Notes: a model not told the origin generated them from the letters alone. Positions 1 to 8,646 are shown, counted from the first letter of the stretch. The stretch: DNA of 32,203 nt from an uncultured Finegoldia sp. (GCF_900766215.1 NZ_CAAFUQ010000060.1:1-32203), one strand, 5' to 3'. A program made the numbers and translations.

Positions 1-135
1 TAAATTATAACTTAAGTTTAATGAATAATAGACCTAGGAAATGTATAAAATATAAAACACCTAAAGAAGAACTTTTTGGTTTCTTACCATAGGTGTTGCA
101 TTTGAATTGACAATTCGTCGATAAGAAATAAGTCA

Positions 136-159
136 AAGCCATAACGTTAGTTATGGCTT
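136..159 (-). terminator. Hairpin at the end of the first small membrane protein gene
   Basis: AAGCCATAAC (136-145) and GTTATGGCTT (150-159) form a perfect 10-bp stem with loop GTTA. It overlaps the stop codon of the minus-strand gene that ends at 147. The downstream T tract on the minus strand is short and interrupted, so termination is only probable. Confidence 0.4.
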
Positions 160-554
160 GTTGCTTTAGCCTCCCAATCATCATCTAGAGGAGGATATTT
201 AAAATTTTGTCTTTCTTTAGGGCTCAGACTCTTATAATCATCTTTTGATTGAAATTCGATAGAATCTAGACTCATTTTACCAGGATTTGGGTAATCGTCG
301 TAGGTATAAACGAGAGTAAAACCCGCAGGATCTTTTATCTTCACTCTGTATACTTGGTTTCCTTTTATATAATCTTTTATCGCTTTTATCTCTTTTATGT
401 TATCTTTTTTTATCCCTTGAACTTCCATGTATTTGTACAACTTTTTGTATCCGTAATGTCTTTGAACAGGGACAGCAATAATCCACTTTCCAGCTATAAA
501 TACTACAAGACATATTAGTAGTATTTTAACTATTGAAAACTTTTTCTTTTTCAT
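147..554 (-). CDS. Small membrane-anchored protein, DUF3139-like
   Basis: The 135-residue product has a basic start (MKKKK), one hydrophobic segment at about residues 9-28, and a hydrophilic, probably extracytoplasmic domain. Size and layout (short N-terminal anchor, then an H-Y-G-Y-K-K-L-Y-K-Y-M region) recall DUF3139 proteins of Firmicutes; this is recognition by eye, not a search. It is clearly paralogous to the gene at 1030-1434: both carry a VxRHxGxxxxYKYM motif just after the membrane segment and a KYxPL motif near the C terminus. The start is backed by the purine-rich GAGAGG about 8 bases upstream, and a TATAAT-like box lies near 580-590 on the minus strand. No function is known; an envelope role is inference. 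Confidence 0.75.
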   Translation of the reverse strand: MKKKKFSIVKILLICLVVFIAGKWIIAVPVQRHYGYKKLYKYMEVQGIKKDNIKEIKAIKDYIKGNQVYRVKIKDPAGFTLVYTYDDYPNPGKMSLDSIEFQSKDDYKSLSPKERQNFKYPPLDDDWEAKATSHN

Positions 555-611
555 ATATAACGCACCTCTCTTTGATATTATTATACTATAAAATACAAAG
601 GAGGCGAAGGT

Positions 612-707
612 ATGAAAAGATTTTTTTATATTATTTTATTTATTAAAATTGTTAGCTTACCATACTTCGTTTCCTACAATTTCTCCCCAATCAATATCTT
701 CTTTTGA
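612..707 (+). other. Possible 31-codon hydrophobic peptide ORF
   Basis: A strong ribosome binding site (AAAGGAGG, 597-604) stands 7 bases before ATG 612 and opens a 31-codon frame rich in Phe, Ile and Leu. It runs antisense into the end of the antitoxin gene at 657-899. It could be a real small membrane peptide or a gene relic whose initiation region survived. The start region is good, but there is no independent support for the coding sequence. Confidence 0.2.
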
Positions 708-899
708 ATACTTTCCATTAAAATCTTCAAATAAATCTTCAATATTCAATTCATCATCAGATGAATTTTCGATTATTAGTTTGTTATCCTTAATTTTTAA
801 ATCCAAAATATCATTATCTTTCCAATTTAAAGCATCCAAAATCGACCTTGGAATTCGCAACAAATGAGAATTTCCACACTTAGATAATTTGGTTTTCAT
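657..899 (-). CDS. AbrB/MazE-type (SpoVT-AbrB fold) antitoxin or regulator
   Basis: The 80-residue protein starts with the swapped-hairpin DNA-binding motif of MazE/AbrB proteins (KLSKCGNSHLLRIPRSIL, residues 4-21), followed by an acidic C-terminal half. The tail DWGEIVGNEVW matches the C-terminal toxin-binding signature seen in MazE-type antitoxins. By family, such proteins bind their own promoter and neutralise a MazF-type ribonuclease. No MazF-like frame exists on either side: the only minus-strand gene downstream is the membrane protein at 147-554. It is therefore an orphan antitoxin, or a repurposed regulator. The start is preceded by AGGTGG 5 bases upstream. Confidence 0.8.
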   Translation of the reverse strand: MKTKLSKCGNSHLLRIPRSILDALNWKDNDILDLKIKDNKLIIENSSDDELNIEDLFEDFNGKYSKEDIDWGEIVGNEVW

Positions 900-1029
900 A
901 ATTCCACCTAAAAGTTAAGTCATTAATGCATCTAGTATATACCTTTTTTAAAAATTTTTGAATGTCATTTGATATTTCTCCATCAAAAATATAGTATAAT
1001 TATAATACAAACACGAAGGAGATATAAAG

Positions 1030-1434
1030 ATGCAAAAAACAACAAAAACAAACTTCAGAAAAATATTGAAACTAGTTTTATGGGCAGGTCTGATTATATT
1101 TTGTATCAATTTAATTATAAAATATCCTGTACACAGACACATTGGTTTTGACAGGATGTATAAGTACATGGATATGCAGAAAATCCCAAGAAGTGATATC
1201 AAAAGTGTGAGGGCTTTCAGATCCACAAAAACGGACGATTATGTATATTGGGTTGTGTTAAAAGATATGGACAATTACAGATATGAGTACGGATATAATT
1301 TGAAAAAAGACAACATGTCGTTGAACATTAGTAAGAAAGAATATGATGATGTGTACAAGTATATTAGTGACGAGGAAGTTGCTACATTAAAATATAAACC
1401 ATTGAAAGAAAGTATTTACTATTTCAAAAAATAA
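1030..1434 (+). CDS. Small membrane-anchored protein, paralogue of 147-554
   Basis: The 134-residue protein has one N-terminal membrane segment (about residues 13-32) and a hydrophilic domain. It shares with the 147-554 product the motif PVHRHIGFDRMYKYM after the anchor, the serine-rich middle and the KYKPL motif near the end, so the two are diverged paralogues. The start is fixed by GAAGGAG 8-9 bases upstream, and a TATAAT box lies at 995-1000. A bidirectional terminator follows directly. DUF3139-like membership is my reading; function unknown. The two copies point away from each other around the antitoxin gene. Confidence 0.75.
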   Translation: MQKTTKTNFRKILKLVLWAGLIIFCINLIIKYPVHRHIGFDRMYKYMDMQKIPRSDIKSVRAFRSTKTDDYVYWVVLKDMDNYRYEYGYNLKKDNMSLNISKKEYDDVYKYISDEEVATLKYKPLKESIYYFKK

Positions 1435-1470
1435 AAATGGATTGTAGATTTGACTCTACAATCCATTTTT
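1433..1470. terminator. Bidirectional intrinsic terminator
   Basis: A perfect 16-bp inverted repeat (1433-1448 and 1455-1470) with a 6-base loop is flanked by A and T runs. It lies between two converging genes and its ends overlap both stop codons, so it can terminate the small membrane protein (plus) and pyruvate carboxylase (minus). Confidence 0.9.
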
Positions 1471-4400
1471 TATTCCAAAACTATTAAAAGTTGGTCTGTG
1501 TCGATGGTGTCATTTTCTTTGATTAGGATTGATTTTACAATTCCTTCTGATTTGGATAGTATGTTGGTTTCCATTTTCATGGCTTCCACTACTACCAATG
1601 GGTCGTTGACTGATACTTTGTCGTTTTCTTTGACTAGGACTTTTACGACTCTTCCTGGAATTGATGCTCCGATTTCTTTGTCGTTGTTAGGATCTGCTAC
1701 TGATAGGTTGTCTTCTTCACGTTCAGTGATTTTCGCAGATTCATCGAACACTTTTACTTCACGTCTGTTTCCGTTGACTTCATAAGTGAAGTTTCGGTAG
1801 CCGTCTTTTTCCAATCTTCCTTTTTCAATAAGTTTGATGATGAGGATTTTGCCTTCTTCTATTGGGACTTCGACTGTTTCTTTTTCGTTTATTCCTTCGA
1901 AGAATGTCGGAGTGTCCATGTAAGTGAAGTTGCCTTTTGTTTTTCGGTAGTCGATGTATTCTTCGAATACTTTTGGATAAAGTGCGTGTGATACGATGTC
2001 TTTTTCGTCGAATTCCATTTTGTATTTGTCTTCTAAATCTTTTTTGTCTTTTTCAAAATCAAATGGGTCGATGTAAAGTCCGGCTCTTTTTGTGATTGGC
2101 TTTTCATCTTTTAGTACGATTTTTTGTAATTTTTCGTTGAATCCACCTTCAGGTTGTCCCATCATTCCTTTGAAGAATGATATTACTGAGTCTGGGTAGT
2201 CGAGGTTTTTGCCTTTTTCGTAGATGTTTTCAGGAGTGAGTCCATTTGCCACCATGAATATAGCCATGTCTCCGACCATTTTGGATGATGGTGTAACTTT
2301 GATGATGTCACCTAGCATGTCGTTGACTTTTTTGTACATTAATTTTACTTCGTCGAATTTTTCTCCAAGTCCGAACGATTCTACTTGTGGTTTGAGGTTG
2401 GAATATTGTCCTCCAGGAATTTCGTAGCGATAAATTTCTGTTGTACCACTTTTTAAATCGCTCTCAAATTGTGAGTAGTATGAGCGAACGTCTTTGTAGT
2501 AGTTGCTGATTTTGTCACAGTTTGAAAGGCTGATTCCCGTTTGACGTGGCGTATTTTCAAGTGCTGCTACGACTGAGTTGAGTGCAGGTTGACTTGTGAG
2601 TGAACTCATCGAGTTAAAGCAAGTGTCCACTATGTCAGCTCCAGATTCACAAGCGTTGATTATTGTAGCGACTCCGTTTCCTGTGGTGTCGTGTGTGTGC
2701 AAATGAATTGGAACAGAAATTTCGTTTTTCAATGCTGAGATTAGCTTCGTTGCGGCGTATGGTTTTAAGAGTGCGCTCATGTCTTTGATTGCGATAATAT
2801 TTGCGCCGATGGATTCTAGTTCCTTTGCTTTTTTCACATAATATTCTAGTGAGTATTTGTCTCTTGATTCGTCCAAAATGTCACCTGTGTAGCAAAGCGT
2901 TGCTTCCAAGATTTTTCCTTGTTCAAGTACGCTGTCACACGCAAGTCTCATTCCGTCGATGTAGTTTAGCGAATCGAATACTCTGAACACGTCGATTCCA
3001 TTTTCTGCGGCTTTTTGTACAAATTTAACCACGACATTATCTGGGTAGTTTTTATATCCTACGGTGTTGTTTCCACGAAGTAGCATTTGGAATAAAATGT
3101 TCGGAATTCTTTTGCGAAGTTCTTGTAGTCTAATCCAAGGATCTTCCTTCAAAAATCTGTAGCTTACGTCAAATGTTGCGCCACCCCACATTTCCAAACT
3201 GAACAAGTCCTTCATCAATTCATTGGTAGCTTCTGCGATAGGAAGCATATCTCTTGTTCTCATTCGTGTCGCCATCAATGATTGGTGCGCATCTCTTAGG
3301 GTTGTGTCTGTGATTAGAAGTTTATCTTGGTTCAAAATCCAATCGCTAAGTCCCTTGGCGCCTTTTTCTTCGAAAATATCTTTGGTTCCTGTAGAATTTG
3401 TCTTGGTAAATTCTGGAATTTGTGGAATGTTGTAATCTTTTTTGTCGTTATTAATGGAGCGTTCACTTAGGAAATTCAACACCTTTAATTCTTTATCTGT
3501 AGATGGTTTGATGTCGAAAAGTTCGGGGTTTTTGGAGATAAATCCAGTGTCACACACTCCTTTGTGGAATTCTTCTGTGTTTAAAACGTTGATGATGAAG
3601 CCGATATTTGTCTTTACACCGCTGATTTTCGTTTCTCTTAAAGCACGAATTGCTTTGTTGATTGTGTCGTTGAATGTTCTGGAGAAAGCAGTGATTTTAA
3701 CCAAAAGCGAATCGTAATATGGCGTGATTACTGAGCCTGTGAATCCATTTCCACCGTCAAGTCTCACTCCGAATCCGGAACTTGTACGATACAAATCAAT
3801 CTTACCAGTATCAGGCATGAAATTATTCGCAGGATCTTCTGTCGTGATACGGCATTGAATTGCGTAACCGTTGCAGTGAACATCTTCTTGTGAATAAATT
3901 CCTATCTCATCTGAATCAAAACTTTTGCCGTCTGCTATCAGAATTTGAGTTTGAACGATATCAATTCCAGTGATAAGTTCACTAACTGTGTGTTCTACTT
4001 GAACTCTTGGGTTTACTTCTATGAAATAGTGATTCTCGTCTTCGTCCACCAAAAACTCCACAGTACCGGCATTTGTGTAGCCAACTTCTTTGCAGATTTT
4101 GATGGCATCGTTGTGAAGTTCGTTTTTTGTCTTTTCAGAAATTGAAAATGCAGGAGCAAATTCCACAACCTTTTGGTGACGTCTTTGAATGGAACAATCT
4201 CTCTCGTATAAGTGAAGAATATTTCCGTGATTGTCGGCTATAATTTGCACTTCAATGTGTTTTGGATTGCGGATGTATTTTTCGATGAACATATCGTCTG
4301 ATCCGAAAGCCTTCTTGGATTCGTTTTGTGCGCTGACGAAAGAACTCATCAAATCAGATTCTTTTTCGACAATTCTCATTCCACGTCCGCCACCACCAGC

Positions 4401-4889
4401 ACATGCTTTTACCATAACTGGATAGCCGATTTTATTTGCGATTTCCAATGCTTCATTTTTATTTCTGATAGGAGTTTCCACGCCTTCGATAGTTTGTACG
4501 CCGGCTTTTTTGGCAACTAACTTCGATTGGACCTTGTCACCTAAACTATGTAGAACGGATTCGTCAGGACCCACGAAAATTATTCCGTTTTCCTTGCAAC
4601 GTCTCGCAAATTCTGCATTTTCACTCAAAAATCCATAACCCGGATGAATCGCATCGCAGTGTTTGGATTTTGCAATCGCAATGATTTTTTCGATATCTAA
4701 ATAACTCGACAAAGGAGATGCCGCATCTTTTATCAAATACGATTCGTCAGCCTTCGTTCTGAAAAGGGAAGTCTTGTCCTCTTCGCTATAAATCGCAACG
4801 CTTCTTATTCCAAGCTCACTACAAGCTCTAAAAATTCTTATAGCAATCTCGCCACGGTTTGCCACTAGAAGTTTTTTTATTTTATCCAT
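1470..4889 (-). CDS. pyc: Pyruvate carboxylase
   Basis: This full-length 1139-residue biotin enzyme carboxylates pyruvate to oxaloacetate with ATP and bicarbonate (anaplerosis, cytoplasmic). The N-terminal biotin carboxylase is at about 1-455, with HPGYGFLSENAEFA at 82-95, the ATP-grasp glycine loop KACAGGGGRGM at 161-171 and EVNPRVQVEHTVSE from 291. The carboxyltransferase begins near DTTLRDAHQS (528-537) and includes the metal-binding HLHTHDTTGNG. The PYC/OADA allosteric-linker region follows, then a biotinyl domain ending in EAMKMETN with the biotinylated lysine at residue 1105. Length and domain order match single-chain PYC. The start lies 11 bases downstream of the dCMP deaminase stop, with AGAGGTG as ribosome binding site, so the two genes are probably one transcript. 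Coding-strand G+T falls strongly from the 5' to the 3' end (see findings). Confidence 0.97.
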   Translation of the reverse strand: MDKIKKLLVANRGEIAIRIFRACSELGIRSVAIYSEEDKTSLFRTKADESYLIKDAASPLSSYLDIEKIIAIAKSKHCDAIHPGYGFLSENAEFARRCKENGIIFVGPDESVLHSLGDKVQSKLVAKKAGVQTIEGVETPIRNKNEALEIANKIGYPVMVKACAGGGGRGMRIVEKESDLMSSFVSAQNESKKAFGSDDMFIEKYIRNPKHIEVQIIADNHGNILHLYERDCSIQRRHQKVVEFAPAFSISEKTKNELHNDAIKICKEVGYTNAGTVEFLVDEDENHYFIEVNPRVQVEHTVSELITGIDIVQTQILIADGKSFDSDEIGIYSQEDVHCNGYAIQCRITTEDPANNFMPDTGKIDLYRTSSGFGVRLDGGNGFTGSVITPYYDSLLVKITAFSRTFNDTINKAIRALRETKISGVKTNIGFIINVLNTEEFHKGVCDTGFISKNPELFDIKPSTDKELKVLNFLSERSINNDKKDYNIPQIPEFTKTNSTGTKDIFEEKGAKGLSDWILNQDKLLITDTTLRDAHQSLMATRMRTRDMLPIAEATNELMKDLFSLEMWGGATFDVSYRFLKEDPWIRLQELRKRIPNILFQMLLRGNNTVGYKNYPDNVVVKFVQKAAENGIDVFRVFDSLNYIDGMRLACDSVLEQGKILEATLCYTGDILDESRDKYSLEYYVKKAKELESIGANIIAIKDMSALLKPYAATKLISALKNEISVPIHLHTHDTTGNGVATIINACESGADIVDTCFNSMSSLTSQPALNSVVAALENTPRQTGISLSNCDKISNYYKDVRSYYSQFESDLKSGTTEIYRYEIPGGQYSNLKPQVESFGLGEKFDEVKLMYKKVNDMLGDIIKVTPSSKMVGDMAIFMVANGLTPENIYEKGKNLDYPDSVISFFKGMMGQPEGGFNEKLQKIVLKDEKPITKRAGLYIDPFDFEKDKKDLEDKYKMEFDEKDIVSHALYPKVFEEYIDYRKTKGNFTYMDTPTFFEGINEKETVEVPIEEGKILIIKLIEKGRLEKDGYRNFTYEVNGNRREVKVFDESAKITEREEDNLSVADPNNDKEIGASIPGRVVKVLVKENDKVSVNDPLVVVEAMKMETNILSKSEGIVKSILIKENDTIDTDQLLIVLE

Positions 4890-4900
4890 ATTACACCTCT

Positions 4901-5320
4901 TTAAATTTGGACATATTCAATATTATTTCGATCTAACAATTCAATCGCATACTCATCCACACGATAAGCCTCATGATAATAAATCTTGCTAATTCCAGCT
5001 TGAATCAAAGATTTCGTGCAATTCAAACAAGGAAAATGAGTCACATAACAAATGCAACCCTTCACAGCAATTCCTTCTTTTGCACAATACAACAAAGCAT
5101 TCATCTCTGCGTGAATCGTAGCAATACAATGTCCGTCACGCAAAGTGTGACCAACCTCGTCGCAGTGAGGATTGCCACTGATAGCACCGTTGTAGCCTGT
5201 CGACACAATCCTGTTGTCAGAATTCACCAACACACAACCGACAAAAGCCCTGTCACAAGTGCTTCGTGTCGCAACATTCAATGCCAAATCCATAAAATAT
5301 TCATTCCAAGATTTTCTCAT
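4901..5320 (-). CDS. Deoxycytidylate (dCMP) deaminase
   Basis: The 139-residue zinc enzyme of the cytidine/deoxycytidylate deaminase family converts dCMP to dUMP for dTMP synthesis. The zinc site is complete: HAEMN at 70-74 (His70 ligand, Glu72 proton shuttle) and PCLNC at 97-101 (Cys98 and Cys101). The N-terminal TRSTCDRAFVGCVLV segment and GYNG (42-45) are typical of dCMP deaminases, including the ComEB type. The gene sits upstream of pyc with an 11-base gap, so it is likely co-transcribed with it, though no metabolic link between the two is evident. A GATAATATT box near 5365 on the minus strand may be its -10. Confidence 0.93.
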   Translation of the reverse strand: MRKSWNEYFMDLALNVATRSTCDRAFVGCVLVNSDNRIVSTGYNGAISGNPHCDEVGHTLRDGHCIATIHAEMNALLYCAKEGIAVKGCICYVTHFPCLNCTKSLIQAGISKIYYHEAYRVDEYAIELLDRNNIEYVQI

Positions 5321-5416
5321 ATTGACCTCTCATCATCATTAAAAAATTTCTTTACCTTTAATATTATCATAAAAGCAAAAAAAGAAAAACTGAAAAGCGA
5401 CAAAAATACACACAAA

Positions 5417-5439
5417 AAAAGCCACACAAAGTGGCTTTT
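5417..5439 (-). terminator. Intrinsic terminator of the gamma-glutamyl ligase operon
   Basis: AAAAGCCAC (5417-5425) pairs with GTGGCTTTT (5431-5439). On the minus strand the hairpin follows the stop codon at 5442 within a few bases and is succeeded by seven T residues. Confidence 0.9.
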
Positions 5440-5441
5440 AA

Positions 5442-6752
5442 TTACTCATTTATGAACAAGTTAGGTGCTGTATAATATTTTCTGGCGCCACTTACGACGT
5501 TATCTTTTCCGATTCGTGTGTAAGGGGCTACGAAGTGTTTGTTGTAGATGAACAGTCCCACAACTTGTGTGAATTTGTTGAGTACGGGAGATTTTTCTTC
5601 GAATTCCAAGAACTCGCACTTATTCATATCGTAATATTCTTGGAAGACGTAGCCTGTGCGGATAAATTCTGGAAGTTTTTCTTGCAATTCTTCTTCTCTC
5701 ATTTCACTTCCTACGTATATTCCAAGTGATGCGTAGCCGTCAATTGGTTTGAAGATGTATTTATCTTTGTTCATTATGATTTCGTAAGCGTCTCGTTCTT
5801 CGATTTTTTTCGTGAATGGAACGTGTTCGTCGATGAATTTCTTTTCTTCATTATTCAATAAAGCTTGTGTTTGTTCGTCTCTGAAGATTTCAAATATAAG
5901 CTTTGAGTGCATCAATTGTGACCTGAACGATCCTACCATGAAGAATGCGTTGTCCATGTACGCATCCAAGAATGGTTTGATTTGATCTTTTATTTTCAAC
6001 AATTCTAATGTTACAATTCTTCTGTAAACCAAATCTATCACGTAATCTCCGTGGCACAATTTGCCGTTTTTGTATTCCAAATCTCTTATGTCGATGATTT
6101 CGCAGTTGAATCCATTTTCTTCGTAAACTCTTTTGAATTCGTCAAATTCGTTTGGAGTTCCCACTTCCAAATTATCCACGATTGCTACATTTGGTTTCTT
6201 GTCGGATACGTATTTTTTGTACATATCAGCTGTTTCCCAAACCCATGGAGTGAACATATCGACATTTTCAACGTCGTGTTTTTCCATGAATTTTTGCATA
6301 GCTTTTGTTTGAAGAAGAAGTTGTCCTAGTGTGTTGTCTTCGTTCATCGCAGATGATCCGTCTGTGTTAAGTTCACAAAGCATGTAGTTTACTCCGTCGT
6401 AGAACACGTCGTAGCGACAGATTGGAACGGGAACATCGTATCCTGGATCGTGAAGTACAAGTTCTTCAATTGCTGGATCCAATTGGAATATTTTACGATA
6501 TTCAGGATTTTCTACGAATTCTTTGGTAATTTTGTCAGTCATGCTCATCAAAATATTCGAAATGTATACAAAATCTGAGCGGTTCTTTTTGTTGTAGAAA
6601 AGACCTTGGTAGGTCATAGGGATTGGTTCTCCGTGATAAATCGCCTTAGAAACTTTTGTTTTGGCGATAAAATCCACGAAATCCCTATAATACATATCTT
6701 CGTCTTCTCGTACTATTTTATATAATTCTAATGAATATTCGTCATTAAACAT
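5442..6752 (-). CDS. ATP-grasp ligase, glutathionylspermidine-synthase-like
   Basis: The 436-residue product resembles the C-terminal ligase domain of glutathionylspermidine synthases (GSP_synth fold). It shows RYD at 113-115, CELNTDGSSAMNED at 126-139 (where the family has an E-x-N-x-D-x-P/S loop binding Mg-ATP), YRR at 243-245, the ATP-binding FKPIDGYASLG at 334-344, and QEYY at 371-374. Such enzymes join a carboxylate to an amine through an acyl phosphate. The gene starts inside the end of the GCS2 gene (8-base overlap, ATGTTTAA), implying translational coupling. The likely job is the second step after gamma-glutamyl ligation, as glutathione synthetase would do, but the true co-substrate cannot be read from sequence. 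No thiol/amidase domain is fused. Confidence 0.8.
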   Translation of the reverse strand: MFNDEYSLELYKIVREDEDMYYRDFVDFIAKTKVSKAIYHGEPIPMTYQGLFYNKKNRSDFVYISNILMSMTDKITKEFVENPEYRKIFQLDPAIEELVLHDPGYDVPVPICRYDVFYDGVNYMLCELNTDGSSAMNEDNTLGQLLLQTKAMQKFMEKHDVENVDMFTPWVWETADMYKKYVSDKKPNVAIVDNLEVGTPNEFDEFKRVYEENGFNCEIIDIRDLEYKNGKLCHGDYVIDLVYRRIVTLELLKIKDQIKPFLDAYMDNAFFMVGSFRSQLMHSKLIFEIFRDEQTQALLNNEEKKFIDEHVPFTKKIEERDAYEIIMNKDKYIFKPIDGYASLGIYVGSEMREEELQEKLPEFIRTGYVFQEYYDMNKCEFLEFEEKSPVLNKFTQVVGLFIYNKHFVAPYTRIGKDNVVSGARKYYTAPNLFINE

Positions 6753-8049
6753 CTAAATCCTCCAATTTAATTTCATTTTCAATCACAGCTTCACGAAGTC
6801 CTTTTTCTTTGTAAATTTGTTCAAATACATCCCTAGGATTCATTCCTTTTTCCAACATTTCTTCTAGTGGAATAAGATAGCCGATTTCATTTGCAGGAAG
6901 TCCTGCCTTTGCCATATCCACAAGCATTTTGCAAAACTCTAACATGTTTACATTCATAAATGTAGCATCCAGTCCTTTTTCACGTGCATCTAGTTTTGCT
7001 TTCATGCAAGATTCATATGTCATATTTTTGAATAGCTCAGATAATTTGTCCAAGTTAGTATCGTCGTAGAACAATCCTTTAATTAGAGCGACTGCTGAGA
7101 AATTAAGTGGATATTTGATTTCATCCATCATTCTGATTTCAATGTATCGTTTCGCCCTTACATCCGGAAATACTATGGATAATGCGTGGAAAATCAAATC
7201 AGTATCTCTAACATCTTCAAATACTTCCTTGAAAGTTTTTCCGCCTACATAGTATTGTTCGTGGTTTTCATCAATTGAGAAAATCAACGGCGTGTTTAAT
7301 ATATTTTCGGCGTATTTTTTGTAGCTCAAATCATCGTCGAAACTAAAAGGATACATTCCGGATCTGTCAGTGTCTGTGTTTTTCCAGATAATTTCTCTCA
7401 TGTTACGACTTTTTGCAGGATTTCCTTCGAAAATGTATGCGTTGTCGAATAAAGTGTAGAAAACTGGAGACAAACAGTTACAAATCTTGTATTTATTAAC
7501 GAAATCTTCTTCGGATGAGTAGTCGACGCTGCATTGCAAAGAGCAAGTCCCCTTCATCATATTGTGAGCCATATCTCCTCTTTCGTTGAAATATTTGTAC
7601 ATAAAATCGTATCTTTTTTTAGGCAAGATTTTAATCTCGTCGATTTTAGTCACAGGATGATAGCCCAAAGTCACCATAGCTTGGTTTTTCTTATCGAAAA
7701 CTTCAACAAGTTTTCTCATATTTTTAATGTAAATATTCTTCAAATCGTCGATGTTCCACTTTGATGACAAAGCAACTTCGAATTGGCTTCCAGGTTCTGT
7801 CGACACTGCCAAATCATCATTTTCAAGTCCAAGGATAAAGTCTCCTTCTTTGTAAGCGACACATCCTCCTTCGTGAAGTTCTCTGAGAGTTTCTCCGACT
7901 CCGTTTTCGCCAAAATACGATACAGTCTTCAACGTATCTTTGTCTATGATGAAATGTTCCATCTCCATTCCGACAGTGAATTCTTCCTTTAATTTTTCTC
8001 CGCTTTTAATGTAGTTAATTACAGCTTCAAGCTGTTTTTCGTAATCCAT
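6745..8049 (-). CDS. Glutamate-cysteine ligase family protein (GCS2)
   Basis: The 434-residue protein has the GCS2 hallmarks: VGMEMEHFIID at 26-36 (acidic Mg/glutamate loop), STEPGSQFEVALS at 83-95, GYHP at 129-132 and MKGTCSLQCSVDY at 165-177. The family makes gamma-glutamyl-cysteine, or a gamma-glutamyl amide of another amine, with ATP. It is the middle gene of a minus-strand operon. YbaK ends two bases upstream and its last codons supply the AAAGGAG ribosome binding site; the ATP-grasp gene overlaps its stop. Together the two ligases look like a two-protein glutathione-type pathway. Whether cysteine is the acceptor is inference, helped by the neighbouring cysteine-related YbaK. Confidence 0.88.
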   Translation of the reverse strand: MDYEKQLEAVINYIKSGEKLKEEFTVGMEMEHFIIDKDTLKTVSYFGENGVGETLRELHEGGCVAYKEGDFILGLENDDLAVSTEPGSQFEVALSSKWNIDDLKNIYIKNMRKLVEVFDKKNQAMVTLGYHPVTKIDEIKILPKKRYDFMYKYFNERGDMAHNMMKGTCSLQCSVDYSSEEDFVNKYKICNCLSPVFYTLFDNAYIFEGNPAKSRNMREIIWKNTDTDRSGMYPFSFDDDLSYKKYAENILNTPLIFSIDENHEQYYVGGKTFKEVFEDVRDTDLIFHALSIVFPDVRAKRYIEIRMMDEIKYPLNFSAVALIKGLFYDDTNLDKLSELFKNMTYESCMKAKLDAREKGLDATFMNVNMLEFCKMLVDMAKAGLPANEIGYLIPLEEMLEKGMNPRDVFEQIYKEKGLREAVIENEIKLEDLDV

Positions 8050-8051
8050 TT

Positions 8052-8522
8052 TTACTCCTTTTTAATGTCTGCTACAGTAATATCACAAATTTTTATCAAA
8101 TCTTTGGGAGCGATTTTGATTTGCGCTCCAATTTTGCCTCCAGACACGTAAATATATTCTTTATTTTCACAACTTTCGTCTATAAAAGTTTTAAATTTTG
8201 TTTTCATTCCGATAGGAGAGCAACCGCCTCTTATGTAGCCCGTAGTTTTCAACAAATCCTTAACGTGAATCATTTCAAGCTTTTTCACTCCACAGGCTTT
8301 CGCACACTTTTTCAGGTCAAGCTCGTCTTTTACAGCCACAACGAACACGAAATTTTCGTTAGTGTTGGAAACTGTGACAAGAGTTTTGAACACGTAAGCT
8401 TCGTCCTCATTCAATTTGTTTGCGATATTTTCTCCGCTTACATCGTCTCCTACAGAGTATTCTATATATTTATACCCAATTTTTTCTTTGTCGAGCATTC
8501 TCATTGCGTTAGTTTTTTTCAT
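8052..8522 (-). CDS. ybaK: Cys-tRNA(Pro)/Cys-tRNA(Cys) deacylase, YbaK/EbsC type
   Basis: The 156-residue protein matches the YbaK branch of the prolyl-tRNA editing-domain family. VFKTL at 44-48 contains the conserved catalytic lysine (Lys46), and GYIRGGCSPIGMK at 95-107 is the YbaK signature loop. By family it hydrolyses cysteine wrongly attached to tRNA(Pro). It is the first gene of the operon with the two ligases. AAAGGATGAG precedes the start, and a TATAAT box lies at 8546-8551 on the minus strand. Its linkage to a probable gamma-glutamyl-cysteine synthetase suggests the operon responds to cysteine supply, which is inference. Confidence 0.93.
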   Translation of the reverse strand: MKKTNAMRMLDKEKIGYKYIEYSVGDDVSGENIANKLNEDEAYVFKTLVTVSNTNENFVFVVAVKDELDLKKCAKACGVKKLEMIHVKDLLKTTGYIRGGCSPIGMKTKFKTFIDESCENKEYIYVSGGKIGAQIKIAPKDLIKICDITVADIKKE

Positions 8523-8646
8523 AAACTCATCCTTTCATTATTAATATTATACTACAAGTGAAAATTTTGTGGATTTATAAAATATTTGATACATTTACTT
8601 GCGTAAAATGTCTGTTTATGGGTAAATATATACGAGGAGGATTTTA

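Noticed and set aside
56..97. AACACCTA/TAGGTGTT inverted repeat as terminator or RNA
   Set aside because: An 8-bp stem with a 26-base interior and no T tract; the gene it might serve lies outside the window.
4973..5455. 160-codon plus-strand frame
   Set aside because: It lies antisense to dCMP deaminase, whose zinc motifs are intact; no initiation site and low-complexity lysine-rich end.
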